Assembly: GCA_964427415.1 (NCBI GenBank)
Contig: CAYRUH010000001.1
Location: forward strand, 62,001-126,000
DNA from: Lentisalinibacter sp964427415
GTDB lineage: Bacteria; Pseudomonadota; Gammaproteobacteria; Steroidobacterales; Woeseiaceae
DNA length: 64,000 nt
Direction of reading: 5' to 3'
Below, piece after piece: positions 17,348 to 26,745 of this stretch (the first letter of the stretch is position 1; each line of letters opens with the position of its first letter). The notes below the pieces were generated by a model that was not told the DNA's origin, did not search any database, and saw nothing but the letters and a program-made list of their open reading frames with translations. The position numbers and the translations under genes are program-made.

Positions 17348-20300
17348 CCCGCCCGGCCGCCACTTCGTCCATCGTCACCACGCGCCCGTGCAACGGGTAG
17401 TACAACAGGCTCAGGGGCGTCTCGCCGTACACGGCGGCGTACAGGCGCCGATAGCCGGCCATCTGTTCCGCGTAGCGTCTGGCCTCCTCGCTCAGGAATC
17501 GCTCCAGGTCACCGCCCTCGTGCAGCGAGGTCTTGTAGTCGACCACCCAGTGCGCGCCCGACTCGTCGACGAAGCAGCGGTCGATCACCACGCGCACCAG
17601 CCGTCGGTCGGCGATGCCCTCGATCGGGAGTTCGGTCGCCCCCCTGCGATGGCCCCCGTACAGAATCCATCGTCCGGCCGGGTCTTCAAGGGTGCCCTGC
17701 AGGGCCGCCTGGACCCGGCTCGCCGCCGCCTCCAGGCCATCCGCCGAGACGCCGGCGGCCTCGAGCAGCGCGGCATGCCTCGCGGCCAGACCTTCGAGCC
17801 TGCGCCGAGCCACATCCGCGTCCGGCCACTCCGCCATCCGCTGCAGCCATCCGTGCACGACCGTGCCCACGTGACGGAGGTCGCGGCCGACCCACTCGTA
17901 CTCGATCGCCTCTTCCGCGCCCGGCGCCGCGAGATGCAGGGCCGACGCCGTCACCGCGGCCGGCAGCTCGCGCGGTCGATAGGGCTCCGCCGCGCGGCGG
18001 ATACGGGGCGACACCAGATCCGCTCCCGGGTCGCCGGTGCGGTGCTCTTCATCGCCGCCGGCGGCCTCCTCTGCCGCCCGTGCGAACTCCTCTTCCAGGG
18101 CGGGCCAGAGGCGCGCCAGCAGCGTGCCGGCCGGCGGAGGCTGGGCGATACCGTCCAGGCTGCGGGTGTGGCCGACGAGGTGCAGTGTGCGACGGGCCCG
18201 GGTACAGGCCACGTACAGCAGCCGGTCGAGTTCCAGCCGCTGCTTCTGCGCTTCCACGCCGTGGATGAATTCATGCAGGCGGTCGTTTTCCCGTTCACCG
18301 CGGGCGCCGATGGGGCTGGGCAGAAGATGTTCGTGCCCTTGCGCGTCCGGCAGGGTCAGCCAGTTGAGCACCGGACGGAGATTGCCGCGGGGCTGTCGGC
18401 CGAGCCCCGTCAGTATGACGGTATCGAATTCCAGGCCCTTTGCCTTGTGGATGGTCATCACCTGCACACGGCCGCCGGTCCCTTCGCTGGAGACCCGCTC
18501 CTCGTCCAGACGGGACTCGAGGTCCGCCACATCGGGCAGGGTGCCACCCGATTCCAGGCTCTCCAGGATGTCCAGATAACGGCAGGCATTCGTGGCTTCG
18601 GTGGCGCCGGGCAGCAGCGTCGGCCCGCCCAGCGCGAACCACGTGAGTTCCACGCGCTCGCGCAGGGAACGCAGACCGGTACGATCCAGCGCCTCGGCCA
18701 GGCGCTCCTGCAGCCACTCCACCCGCTGGCGTTCTGCCGGGGTGAGCCGCGCGAGGCGCTCTTGCTCGGCCATCAGGGCCATGACCGGGCTGCGCGGATC
18801 GTTCACGGTCAGCGCGTGCAGTCCGGCCAGCGTGAGGCCGCACCAGGGCGCTCGCAACAGCGCCAGCCAGGCCACCCGATCCAGGGGGTGGATCAGGGCG
18901 CGGGTGAGCGCGAGCAGATCCTGCACCTCCGCCAGGTCCGTGAGCCGGTCGATCTCCAGCGCCTCGTAGGCGAGGCCGTCGGCGCGCAGCAGGGGCAGCA
19001 GCTCGCGCAGGTGGGTGCGGCTGCGCACCAGCACCGCCACCTCGCCGGACCCGGGTTCGTCCAGAGCCTCCCTGATCAGCGTCCTGACGGCTTCCGCCTC
19101 CTCCCGGGGCAAGGTATCCAGCAGCGCGTGGACCCGGCACGCGCCGAGGCCTTCCCGGCCTGGCGCCGGTTGTGACGGGCTGTGGCGGATGGCGCCGGTG
19201 GTCAGGTCGTCCTCCGCCGGCATCACCCGCGCGAAGGCCCGGTTGGCCCAGTCCACCAGGTTGCCACCGGAGCGGAAGTTGGTCTGCAGCACCAGTTCCC
19301 GGGGCCGGAGCAGCCCGATCCCTTTTGCGCGCAGCGCCAGGAACAGCCCGACCTCCGCCTCCCGGAAGCGGTAGATGGACTGCATGGGGTCGCCGACGCA
19401 GAACACCGTGCGACCATCCCGCCCGTCCCAGCCGGCGGTCAGACTCTCGAGCAGCGCGTACTGACCCAGCGAGGTGTCCTGCATCTCGTCGATGAGCAGG
19501 TGCCGGATGCGGTAATCCAGTGCCAGGGCCAGATCGGTGGGCTCGTCCGGCGGGCCCAGGGCCGTCCGGGCGGCCAGCGCCACCTCGACATAGTCCGCCA
19601 GTCCCCGGGCGGCGAAGCGGGTCTTCAGCTCCGCCGTGGCACGGGGCAGTACCTGCAGCAGGGATATGAGGGCCTCCCATTGTTCGGGCGCATAATGCGG
19701 CGCCGGCAGTTTGCCGGCCTCCACCAGCAGCGCGCGGAGGCTCTCGTGCCCGGCCAGGGATTCGATCAGTGCACCGAGCGCCTCCTTCTCCCGGTCGCTG
19801 CCGGGCGGAAAGCCCAGGTTCTTGTCCGCGCGCTTGCGCCAGTGGCCGCTGCTGGGCGCGATCAGCAGCCAGGCGAGCCCCTGCCATTGGGCGAGCTGCC
19901 CGGCCTCGGCAGCGGGCCAGACCTCGCAGTGATGCAGTGCCGCGAGCGGCGACTCCCGTCCTGCCTCCGCCAGATTGCCGGCGGCGAAACGGGCGAGATC
20001 GAGCAGGACTTGCCGGCCGGCCGCCGGGAGAGTCCGGTCCACAGCCCGCAGCCGGTCCGTGACCAGCATGCCGATAGCCTGTTCGAAGTGGCGCCGCAGC
20101 CGCTCCTCCTGACCCGCCGGTCCGGCGCCGGTGATGGCCAGCCACTGGTCCCGCCGTTCGAGCATCTCTGCGACGGAGCGCTCCCACACCAGCGCGTCGT
20201 TGTCCAGGTGCCGGAACAGGCCCCGCACCGCGGCTCCCGTCTCCCCGCTCTCCGCGACCCAGTCCAGCGTCGCCCGTGCCGCCTCCCGATAGATACCGGA

Positions 20301-20759
20301 CTCGCCGGCCTCCGCGACCATGCGCACCCGACCGCCGAGACCGGAGGTAACCGGGAGCGCGGCCGCCAGGCGCGCATTGAATGCATCCAGCGTCATGATC
20401 TGCATGCGCTCCGGGAATGCAGTCAGCTGCCATTCCTTGTGCCGGTCCCGGTCGAGTGCCTCACCGGCCGCCGCCAGTGTGCGCCGCTCGTGCTCGGAAC
20501 CGGCTTCGACGCCGCTGCGGGTGCGCTCCAGTGCGGCCAGGATCCGGGTGCGCATCTCCGCCGCAGCCTTGCGCGTGAACGTGATCGCCAGGATCTCTTC
20601 GGGCCGCTCGACCCGGGCCAGCAGGCGCAGATAACGCTGGATCAGAAGCTCCGTCTTGCCAGAGCCCGCCGGCGCCTGGACGATGAAGGAGCGATCCACG
20701 TCGAGGGCGGCATCACGCTCGGCCTGGTCCGGTATCCTCTGCATGGTCCGTCCGGTCAT
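17325..20759 (-). CDS. UvrD-family helicase-nuclease, AddA-like
   Basis: This 1144-residue superfamily-1 helicase is of the AddA/RecB type and is likely to unwind and process double-strand DNA ends for recombination. Seen are the Walker A VQAPAGSGKTELL (about residues 30-40), AITFTRKAAAEM (motif Ia), HLLIDEMQDTS (motif II), GDPMQSIYRFREA (motif III), VMTIHKAKGLEFD (motif V) and YVACTRARRTLHLVG (motif VI). The C-terminus has a PD-(D/E)XK nuclease core, WVVDYKTS followed by QMAGYRRLY. The start is the ATG at 20759, overlapping the upstream stop as ATGA. The motifs are firm; the AddA subfamily call is inferred from length, the nuclease tail and the partner gene. Confidence 0.9.
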   Translation of the reverse strand: MTGRTMQRIPDQAERDAALDVDRSFIVQAPAGSGKTELLIQRYLRLLARVERPEEILAITFTRKAAAEMRTRILAALERTRSGVEAGSEHERRTLAAAGEALDRDRHKEWQLTAFPERMQIMTLDAFNARLAAALPVTSGLGGRVRMVAEAGESGIYREAARATLDWVAESGETGAAVRGLFRHLDNDALVWERSVAEMLERRDQWLAITGAGPAGQEERLRRHFEQAIGMLVTDRLRAVDRTLPAAGRQVLLDLARFAAGNLAEAGRESPLAALHHCEVWPAAEAGQLAQWQGLAWLLIAPSSGHWRKRADKNLGFPPGSDREKEALGALIESLAGHESLRALLVEAGKLPAPHYAPEQWEALISLLQVLPRATAELKTRFAARGLADYVEVALAARTALGPPDEPTDLALALDYRIRHLLIDEMQDTSLGQYALLESLTAGWDGRDGRTVFCVGDPMQSIYRFREAEVGLFLALRAKGIGLLRPRELVLQTNFRSGGNLVDWANRAFARVMPAEDDLTTGAIRHSPSQPAPGREGLGACRVHALLDTLPREEAEAVRTLIREALDEPGSGEVAVLVRSRTHLRELLPLLRADGLAYEALEIDRLTDLAEVQDLLALTRALIHPLDRVAWLALLRAPWCGLTLAGLHALTVNDPRSPVMALMAEQERLARLTPAERQRVEWLQERLAEALDRTGLRSLRERVELTWFALGGPTLLPGATEATNACRYLDILESLESGGTLPDVADLESRLDEERVSSEGTGGRVQVMTIHKAKGLEFDTVILTGLGRQPRGNLRPVLNWLTLPDAQGHEHLLPSPIGARGERENDRLHEFIHGVEAQKQRLELDRLLYVACTRARRTLHLVGHTRSLDGIAQPPPAGTLLARLWPALEEEFARAAEEAAGGDEEHRTGDPGADLVSPRIRRAAEPYRPRELPAAVTASALHLAAPGAEEAIEYEWVGRDLRHVGTVVHGWLQRMAEWPDADVARRRLEGLAARHAALLEAAGVSADGLEAAASRVQAALQGTLEDPAGRWILYGGHRRGATELPIEGIADRRLVRVVIDRCFVDESGAHWVVDYKTSLHEGGDLERFLSEEARRYAEQMAGYRRLYAAVYGETPLSLLYYPLHGRVVTMDEVAAGRVRDGLPG

Positions 20760-23410
20760 GGGCTGTTGATTCCGTCGGCCAGTTCCGCCACCCGGCTCAG
20801 TACGGCCAGCGGCCGCTGCGCATCCAGCCCCAGACTGAGATTCACCCGCGCGTCGCCCGCGGCCACTGCTTCGGCCAGCCCGTGGACCTGGGCCTTCCAG
20901 GCGTTCAGCAGCGCCGGCCAGTCGTCGACGGACTGCATGCCGGTACCCGGCCATTCCAGCTCTCCATCCCGCGCTCCGCGATAGCCGATGCGATGGGGAT
21001 GAACGACCCCGACGGCCAGCGCCCGCACCTGGCCGGGCTGGCTCATGGCGTAGACCACCAGCTGCAGCTGACGCGGATTCTCCGGGTCGGTGCCGGTGGC
21101 GGTGCCGGTGGCACCGGTCTTGTAGTCGATGATCGCCCAGCCGCCCTGCACCGCGTCGATGCGGTCCGGCCGGATGGAGAGCCGCAGCGGCCCGACGGTC
21201 ACTTGCCGGGGTTCCTCGCAGACCACCTCGCGGAAACCGGGCCGGGCGAGATCTGCCTCGATGAAGCGGCCGACGAGAGTAGCGCAGCGCTGGCGCTCGA
21301 GCGCGATGAGTCCGGCAAGGCGCGGATCTGCGCCCCTGCCGTAACGGGCCAGGGCCCATTCGACCGCCTCCGCGGCCGCCCGGGCGCGCTCGGCGGCGCC
21401 CGCCGCAGCCACCCGGTCCCGCTCGGGCCAGCGGCGGTAGACCGCTTCCAGCGCGCGATGGATGACCGTGCCGCGCTCCCGTGCGGACAGACCGGCAACC
21501 GGGGTCTCCAGTGGCTCGGCCCGCAGCCGGTAGCGAGCGAAGGCCTCGAACGGTTGCTTGCGCTGGGCCGAAAGCACACCGTGGCCGCCCGGCAGCGTCT
21601 CACCGGCCGCGAGCGGCGGCGCGGGATCCGGTTCAACGCGGATCAGGGCAGCCACCCCGGCCAGTGTCTCCGCATACACCGGCACCTGCGCCACGCTGCC
21701 TGCAGCCGGCAGACCGGCGAGCAGCGGGCTCGCCGTCAGCTCCGCATCGCCCTGCCTGCGCGGCCAGCTCACCACCACTTCCGGGGCCGATCCGAGCAGT
21801 GCCGTGCAGATGCGCCGCGCATAGTCCAGGGTGTCCGCCGGGGTCGCATCGGGCATGCCGTAGTCGCGCTGCAGGCCGATCGGGAGCAGTGGATCGGGCC
21901 GCTGCGGCGGTGGCCAGGTGGTGGTGTCGAGCCCGGTGATCCAGAGCGCATCGAAGCTCATGCCGGAGGCCTCCAGCATCCCCATCACCTGCACGGACTG
22001 GTCGTCGGATTCCGGCTGGAACAGGGTCTCCCGGGCGATGGCGGCAACCTGTGCCAGTGCGCCGTGCCCGGTGACCGGACCGCTTACTGGCCCGGTGGCG
22101 GCGAACTGGTTGAGGCCATTGCGCCAGGCATTCACCAACTGCCAGGTCTCACTCTCCATCGCCTTTTCACGGGACCATGCCCCGGCCCAGCCGACCCTCG
22201 TCAGCAGCGTATCGATGCGCTGCGCCCAGACGGCCGGCATGGCTCGCGCCCGCCAGTCCCCGCGCTGCGCTGCGACGCCCGCCAGGGTGTCGATGAACGC
22301 CATGGCGGTCTCGGGCAGGCGCGCCGCCGGGACCCCCAGGGCCTCCTGCAGCCGACCCAGGTCCCAGCGGCGGTCCGGCAGTTCCCGCAGTGAAAGCTCG
22401 AGGGCCGCCCGACCGTCTGCGCCGGACGGCGCCAGGAACGGACTGCGCAGCAGCCGTCCGAGCGCGCTGAAGTCCGGATCCTCACGAATCAGGCCGAGCA
22501 CGCCCAGAGCCGCATCGATGAGGCCGTAGTCGGCCAGCGGACGGCCGTAGGAGACGTTGATGCCGCTGCCCTCGCCCGGCCGCAGCTGCCAGCCCGGGCT
22601 GAATCCCTCGGCGATCAGGCGTCCTGCCTGCAGCGCACGGCCCGCCAGGTCCGGCACAATGATCGCCACCCGTCTTCCCGGCTCGGCCAGCAACCGGTCA
22701 CGCGCCCAGGCCCCGGCGGCACGCAGTTCCGCATCCCGGTCGGGCGCATCGAGCACCGAGACGGATCGGCCCCCGCCGCCGGGCCGGCCGTCGGCCGACT
22801 CCACTGTCACCGGCACCCCGGCCTCCTGCATGGCGCCCACCAGATCCCGCTGCGCAGGCGAGGGGCGTTCGAATCCGGCGAGTGTGACCGGGCCGTCAAC
22901 CGTCGCCTCGCCCCTGCGGAAACGCGCGGCCAGCGCAGCCGCCAGCGCCGCCGGATCCTGCCAGCTGCCTTCGACACAGGCTGCGGTGTAATAGCCGATG
23001 GCCCGTACCAGGAAAGCGGCGTCGGGGGAGCGTGCCGCCTTGCGTATCTCCTCGACCGGGACTCCCCAGTCGCAGGCTCTCTGCCAGGACGCCGCGGCCT
23101 GTGCAGCCAGAGCGCCGGGCGCTGCAAGCGTGGTTTCCACGAGCGCCCGTGACGTCGCCCGCTCCCACAGCGTGCGGCTCTGCCGTGGGGTGAGGACGGA
23201 CGCAGGGAGGGGGGCATGGGGCCGGAAACCGGACGCCTGCCAGACCTCGCCCAGCCAGACGTCCCAGGGAATGTAGCGCGGGGCCAGCCAGGCCGTTGCA
23301 CCGGCCGCGGCCCGCCCGGCCGCGTGGCGCAGACGCAGATGCCGTGCCAGCCGCCGGCTGGCGGTGACGACCACGCCATTGCGGCTCCCCGAGTCGTCGT
23401 CAATATGCAT
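20756..23410 (-). CDS. AddB-like PD-(D/E)XK nuclease, putative DNA repair protein
   Basis: This 884-residue protein resembles the AddB-related family of about 900 residues that pairs with an AddA-like helicase in many gammaproteobacteria. The N-terminus is a degenerate helicase fold with no Walker A. The C-terminus has a nuclease core (RERGTVIHRALEAVYRRW, then LRLSIRPDRIDAV and GWAIIDYKTG). The iron-sulfur cysteines of canonical AddB are not obvious: CATLVGRF and REVVCEEP are the only candidates near the end. It is translationally coupled to the helicase. The start is the ATG at 23410. Confidence 0.85.
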   Translation of the reverse strand: MHIDDDSGSRNGVVVTASRRLARHLRLRHAAGRAAAGATAWLAPRYIPWDVWLGEVWQASGFRPHAPLPASVLTPRQSRTLWERATSRALVETTLAAPGALAAQAAASWQRACDWGVPVEEIRKAARSPDAAFLVRAIGYYTAACVEGSWQDPAALAAALAARFRRGEATVDGPVTLAGFERPSPAQRDLVGAMQEAGVPVTVESADGRPGGGGRSVSVLDAPDRDAELRAAGAWARDRLLAEPGRRVAIIVPDLAGRALQAGRLIAEGFSPGWQLRPGEGSGINVSYGRPLADYGLIDAALGVLGLIREDPDFSALGRLLRSPFLAPSGADGRAALELSLRELPDRRWDLGRLQEALGVPAARLPETAMAFIDTLAGVAAQRGDWRARAMPAVWAQRIDTLLTRVGWAGAWSREKAMESETWQLVNAWRNGLNQFAATGPVSGPVTGHGALAQVAAIARETLFQPESDDQSVQVMGMLEASGMSFDALWITGLDTTTWPPPQRPDPLLPIGLQRDYGMPDATPADTLDYARRICTALLGSAPEVVVSWPRRQGDAELTASPLLAGLPAAGSVAQVPVYAETLAGVAALIRVEPDPAPPLAAGETLPGGHGVLSAQRKQPFEAFARYRLRAEPLETPVAGLSARERGTVIHRALEAVYRRWPERDRVAAAGAAERARAAAEAVEWALARYGRGADPRLAGLIALERQRCATLVGRFIEADLARPGFREVVCEEPRQVTVGPLRLSIRPDRIDAVQGGWAIIDYKTGATGTATGTDPENPRQLQLVVYAMSQPGQVRALAVGVVHPHRIGYRGARDGELEWPGTGMQSVDDWPALLNAWKAQVHGLAEAVAAGDARVNLSLGLDAQRPLAVLSRVAELADGINSP

Positions 23411-23448
23411 TTAGTATCAGTAGATTAGCGTGCTTTTCTCGAGACGGA

Positions 23449-24687
23449 TCAAGCAACGGTCACACGGCCGCGGACGCCGCTCTCCAGCACTTCCTCGATT
23501 CGTCCGAAAACCTCTTCCAGGGTGTCGGAGTCGGGCAGCATCGTGATGCGGAAGTGGTTGCGATACGGCGTATTGAAGCTCGTCCCGGGCGCCACCAGAA
23601 CGTGACGGTTCTCGAGCAGGTCCAGCGCGAACGCCTGGTCGTCGAAGCCCGGATAGCGGCGGGGATTCACGCCGATGAAAGCGTACATCGAGCCCGTGGG
23701 CGCCACCAGTTGCAGGTAACGGCTCGCCTCGACGGCATCGCGCACGGTCTGACGGGACTGGTAGAGTCGTCCGCCAGGAGCCACGAGCTGGCGGATGCTC
23801 TGGAAGCCGCCCAGCGCGGTCTGGACCGCCCACTGGGACGGCACATTGCTGCACAGCCGCAGCGCGGCCAGCAGCTCGAGTCCCTCAAGGTAGCCTCCCG
23901 CGCGCTCCACGGCGCCGCTCAGCACGGCCCAGCCCACCCGGTAGCCGCAGGCGCGATAGACCTTGGACAGGCCGCTGTAGGTGATGCAGAGGGTCTCGTT
24001 GACGAGGGTCGCCATGGGCACAAACTCGGCATCGTCGTACACCATCTGGTCGTAGATCTCGTCGGCCAGCATGATCAGCCGGTGACGTTCGGCGAGCGCC
24101 GCCAGCCGCTCCAGCAGCTCCCGCGGATAGACGGCGCCGGTGGGATTGTTCGGGTTAATGACCACGATCGCCCGGGTGCGCGCCGTGATCAGCGACTCCA
24201 GCGCGTCCGGATCGGGCAGGAAACCGTTCTCCGGTAGGCAGGGATAGTGCACCGCACGCCCGCCGTTCAGTGTGACCGCGGCCGTCCACAGCGGGTAGTC
24301 GGGGCTGGGGACCAGGATCTCGTCGTCCCGGTTCAGCATGGCCCGCAGGGTCAGGTCGATCAGCTCGCTGACCCCGTTGCCGATGAAGACCTCCTCGGCC
24401 GTCACTCCCGCCACACCCCGGCTCTGCTGCTGCATCACCACGGCTTCGCGAGCGGGGAAAATGCCTTTCTGATGGGAATAGGCCTCGGACTGGGCCAGGT
24501 TCTCGATCATGGCCAGGCGCATGGTCTCCGGCGTGCGGAATCCGAAACGACCCGGGTTGCCGATATTGAGATGAACGATCTCGTAGCCCATCTTCTCCAG
24601 TTCATGGGCGCGCCGCGCCAGCTGGCCGCGGATCTCGTAGCGAACGTCGTGCAGCGCTGCACTGGAATCGAATACGGGTCTCGTCAT
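23449..24687 (-). CDS. Alanine/pyruvate aminotransferase, AlaA-like
   Basis: This 412-residue class I PLP aminotransferase is very similar in layout to E. coli AlaA (alanine from pyruvate and glutamate). Seen are LNIGNPGRFGF, IGNGVSELI, PDYPLWTAAVTLNGG, INPNNPTGAVYP, ADEIYDQMVYDD, the PLP lysine in TYSGLSKVYRACGYRVGW and HFRITMLP. The start is the ATG at 24687 with AGAGGA upstream. The in-frame open extension beyond it is not conserved. It lies downstream of no obvious partner and ends 38 bases before the addB-like start. Confidence 0.92.
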   Translation of the reverse strand: MTRPVFDSSAALHDVRYEIRGQLARRAHELEKMGYEIVHLNIGNPGRFGFRTPETMRLAMIENLAQSEAYSHQKGIFPAREAVVMQQQSRGVAGVTAEEVFIGNGVSELIDLTLRAMLNRDDEILVPSPDYPLWTAAVTLNGGRAVHYPCLPENGFLPDPDALESLITARTRAIVVINPNNPTGAVYPRELLERLAALAERHRLIMLADEIYDQMVYDDAEFVPMATLVNETLCITYSGLSKVYRACGYRVGWAVLSGAVERAGGYLEGLELLAALRLCSNVPSQWAVQTALGGFQSIRQLVAPGGRLYQSRQTVRDAVEASRYLQLVAPTGSMYAFIGVNPRRYPGFDDQAFALDLLENRHVLVAPGTSFNTPYRNHFRITMLPDSDTLEEVFGRIEEVLESGVRGRVTVA

Positions 24688-24800
24688 GGTCCTCTTCCCC
24701 ACCGGTTCGGGGCCTGTTGCTGCCCGGCCTGGTTCATCCTGGCCAATCCTGGACCGGGCCGGGGCCCGATTCAGTGACCCATGCCGCGATAACGGTGGAT

Positions 24801-24806
24801 TATACT
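24801..24806 (+). promoter_or_regulatory. Candidate -10 element
   Basis: TATACT lies 46 bases before the DUF3598-like start, in the divergent gap with the aminotransferase. No clear -35 element is seen. Confidence 0.3.
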
Positions 24807-24852
24807 CCGGCCGGGTCCGCGCGGCCCGCCAATCCACGTAGCGGAGAAAGCG

Positions 24853-25329
24853 ATGACCGACATCCGGAAAGCGATGCCCTTGCTGGCGGCCAACGAAGGC
24901 GTCTGGGACGGCTGGTACCGGCACACCGATGCCGAAGGCAACAAGATCGACGAGCACCGCAGCCGGCTCATCTGCCGCTTTCCCGCCGAGGGCGAATATC
25001 CCTATCACCAGACCAACCTCTACACCTGGGAGGACGGCAGGACGGAGACCCGCGATTTCCCCGCCGTCTATCGGGACGGACGGGTCTGGTTCGACAACGA
25101 GCTCATCACCGGCTGGGCCGCCGAGGTGCCGCTGGACAACTACAACCGCACGCTGATGCTGAACTGGGTGCGCAAGGGCGAGCCCGATCTCTATCTCTAC
25201 GAGATGATCCAGATGTCGGACTGCGGCCGCTACCGTTGCCGTGTGTGGCAATGGATCAAGGCCGGGAAGATCGCACGCCGCACCCTCGTCGACGAGCAGA
25301 GGGCAAGCGACAGCTGGCAGGGCTACTGA
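24853..25329 (+). CDS. DUF3598-like (lipocalin-fold) protein
   Basis: This 158-residue soluble protein has no signal peptide and is rich in aromatic residues (EGVWDGWYRHTDAEGN, YPYHQTNLYTWEDGRTE, WFDNELITGWAAEVP, YEMIQMSDCGRYRCRVWQW). The pattern resembles DUF3598, a calycin/lipocalin-like family that may bind small hydrophobic ligands. The start is the ATG at 24853 with AGCGGAGAAAG upstream. Its stop overlaps the convergent MFS gene by 7 bases. The role is unknown; genes of this kind often sit next to acyl-CoA catabolic operons. Confidence 0.6.
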   Translation: MTDIRKAMPLLAANEGVWDGWYRHTDAEGNKIDEHRSRLICRFPAEGEYPYHQTNLYTWEDGRTETRDFPAVYRDGRVWFDNELITGWAAEVPLDNYNRTLMLNWVRKGEPDLYLYEMIQMSDCGRYRCRVWQWIKAGKIARRTLVDEQRASDSWQGY

Positions 25330-26720
25330 GCCGGCTCGGCCGGGCCCTTGCCACCCTGGTCACGCTGGCCGTCCTCCCCGGTCGCCCCGGGCGGCAGCTC
25401 CGGTATGCGGATCAGCAGACCCGCCAGCAAGGCGGCCCCCACCAGTCCGGCGATGACCGCAAACGACAGCTCGTAGTTGCCGCTCAGGTCGTAGAAGTAA
25501 CCCGTGAGGAACGGCCCCAGCCCGCCGCCGGCCGCGTCCAGGATGGTGATCGTGCCGATGATCTTGCCGAGCGCTTTCAGCCCGAAGATGTCCGCGCAGA
25601 GCAACTGCAGCAGCGTGTAGAGGCCGCCCCAGCCGAAACCGAACAGCACCAGCCCGATCCAGATCGCGCCCGGCTTCAGTAGCAACAGGCTGCCGGCGAA
25701 CATCACGCCCAGACCCAGGATGAAGACCCGTTTCTTGCCGATCAGGTCGGCCAGCACGCCGCTGCCGATCTTGCCGAACAGGCCCAGCGTGAACACCAGC
25801 CCGATGCCGGCGGCGGCCGTCTGCGGCGCGAAGCCCCGGCCGTTCAGATACAGAAACAGGTTCGAGGCCGCGCCCAGGATGGCGTAGAAGGTGCAGAAAG
25901 CGATCAGCGCGATGAGCCAGAGATTGCGGTCGCGCAGCGCCTGCCCATAGGTCATGCCCGGCAGGTCGTCGGAAGAGGCGCGGCCGGCCCGGGTCTGGAT
26001 ACCGCCCAGAGGCGCCAGGCCCTTGTCCGCCGGCTTGTCCCGCACCAGCAGCAGGAGCGGCGGGATCAGCAACAACGGCAGGATGGCGATCCAGCCGAAG
26101 GCGGCACGCCAGCCTTCCGACTGGATCAGCAGGGTGTTGATCGTCGGCAGCAGCGCGTTGCCGAGACTGGTACCGGCGAGCGTGATGCCGATCGCCACGC
26201 CCCGCAGCCGCACGAACCACCGTGACACCAGCATGACGTTGACGATCAGGCCGGCAGTGGTGAGCACGATGCCGAACAGGCAATGGATGGCGTACATCTC
26301 CCAGATCGTGTCGACGCGGCCGTACATGAGGTTGCAGCCGGACAGCAGCACCAGCCCGAAGACCATCAGCGGCCGGATACCGATTCGATCCGCCAGCGCC
26401 CCCGCCAGCAATCCGATCAGCCCGGCAGAGAGCAGCGTGAGGGTGTCGCGGAACTTGTAGGCGGCGCGGGATATCTCCCCCTCGTCGGTGAGGATCTGCT
26501 GCGCGGCCCAGCCCCGCAGCCCCCCTTCCCCGGCCATCTCCCGGATGGGTCCGATGCTCTCCGGCTGGTTCAGGGCCGCCAGCAATTCGTTGTCGAAAAC
26601 GGTGAGTCCGCTGAGGGTCATGCCGTTGGAGATCCACAGCGTCACGAAGGCCATGGCAGCGATCACCCAGCCGTAGAACAGCCAGGTGGAGCGGGTGCCG
26701 GCGGGAGCCAGATCGGTCAT
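25323..26720 (-). CDS. MFS transporter, OFA/monocarboxylate-type
   Basis: This 465-residue carrier has about 12 membrane helices and the MFS loop motif GALADRIGIRPLMVFG between helices 2 and 3, repeated as GVLADLIGKKRVF in the second half. The N-terminal STWLFYGWVIAAMAFVTLW is typical of the oxalate/formate and monocarboxylate branch. An unusual loop (about residues 45-80) follows helix 1. The start is the ATG at 26720 with GGAGACGACC before it. It is the last gene of the MaoC/ACAD/CoA-transferase operon, so it is probably the importer of that pathway's acid; the substrate is unknown. Confidence 0.85.
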   Translation of the reverse strand: MTDLAPAGTRSTWLFYGWVIAAMAFVTLWISNGMTLSGLTVFDNELLAALNQPESIGPIREMAGEGGLRGWAAQQILTDEGEISRAAYKFRDTLTLLSAGLIGLLAGALADRIGIRPLMVFGLVLLSGCNLMYGRVDTIWEMYAIHCLFGIVLTTAGLIVNVMLVSRWFVRLRGVAIGITLAGTSLGNALLPTINTLLIQSEGWRAAFGWIAILPLLLIPPLLLLVRDKPADKGLAPLGGIQTRAGRASSDDLPGMTYGQALRDRNLWLIALIAFCTFYAILGAASNLFLYLNGRGFAPQTAAAGIGLVFTLGLFGKIGSGVLADLIGKKRVFILGLGVMFAGSLLLLKPGAIWIGLVLFGFGWGGLYTLLQLLCADIFGLKALGKIIGTITILDAAGGGLGPFLTGYFYDLSGNYELSFAVIAGLVGAALLAGLLIRIPELPPGATGEDGQRDQGGKGPAEPAQ

Positions 26721-26745
26721 GGTCGTCTCCGGGCCGTGGCCGCGC

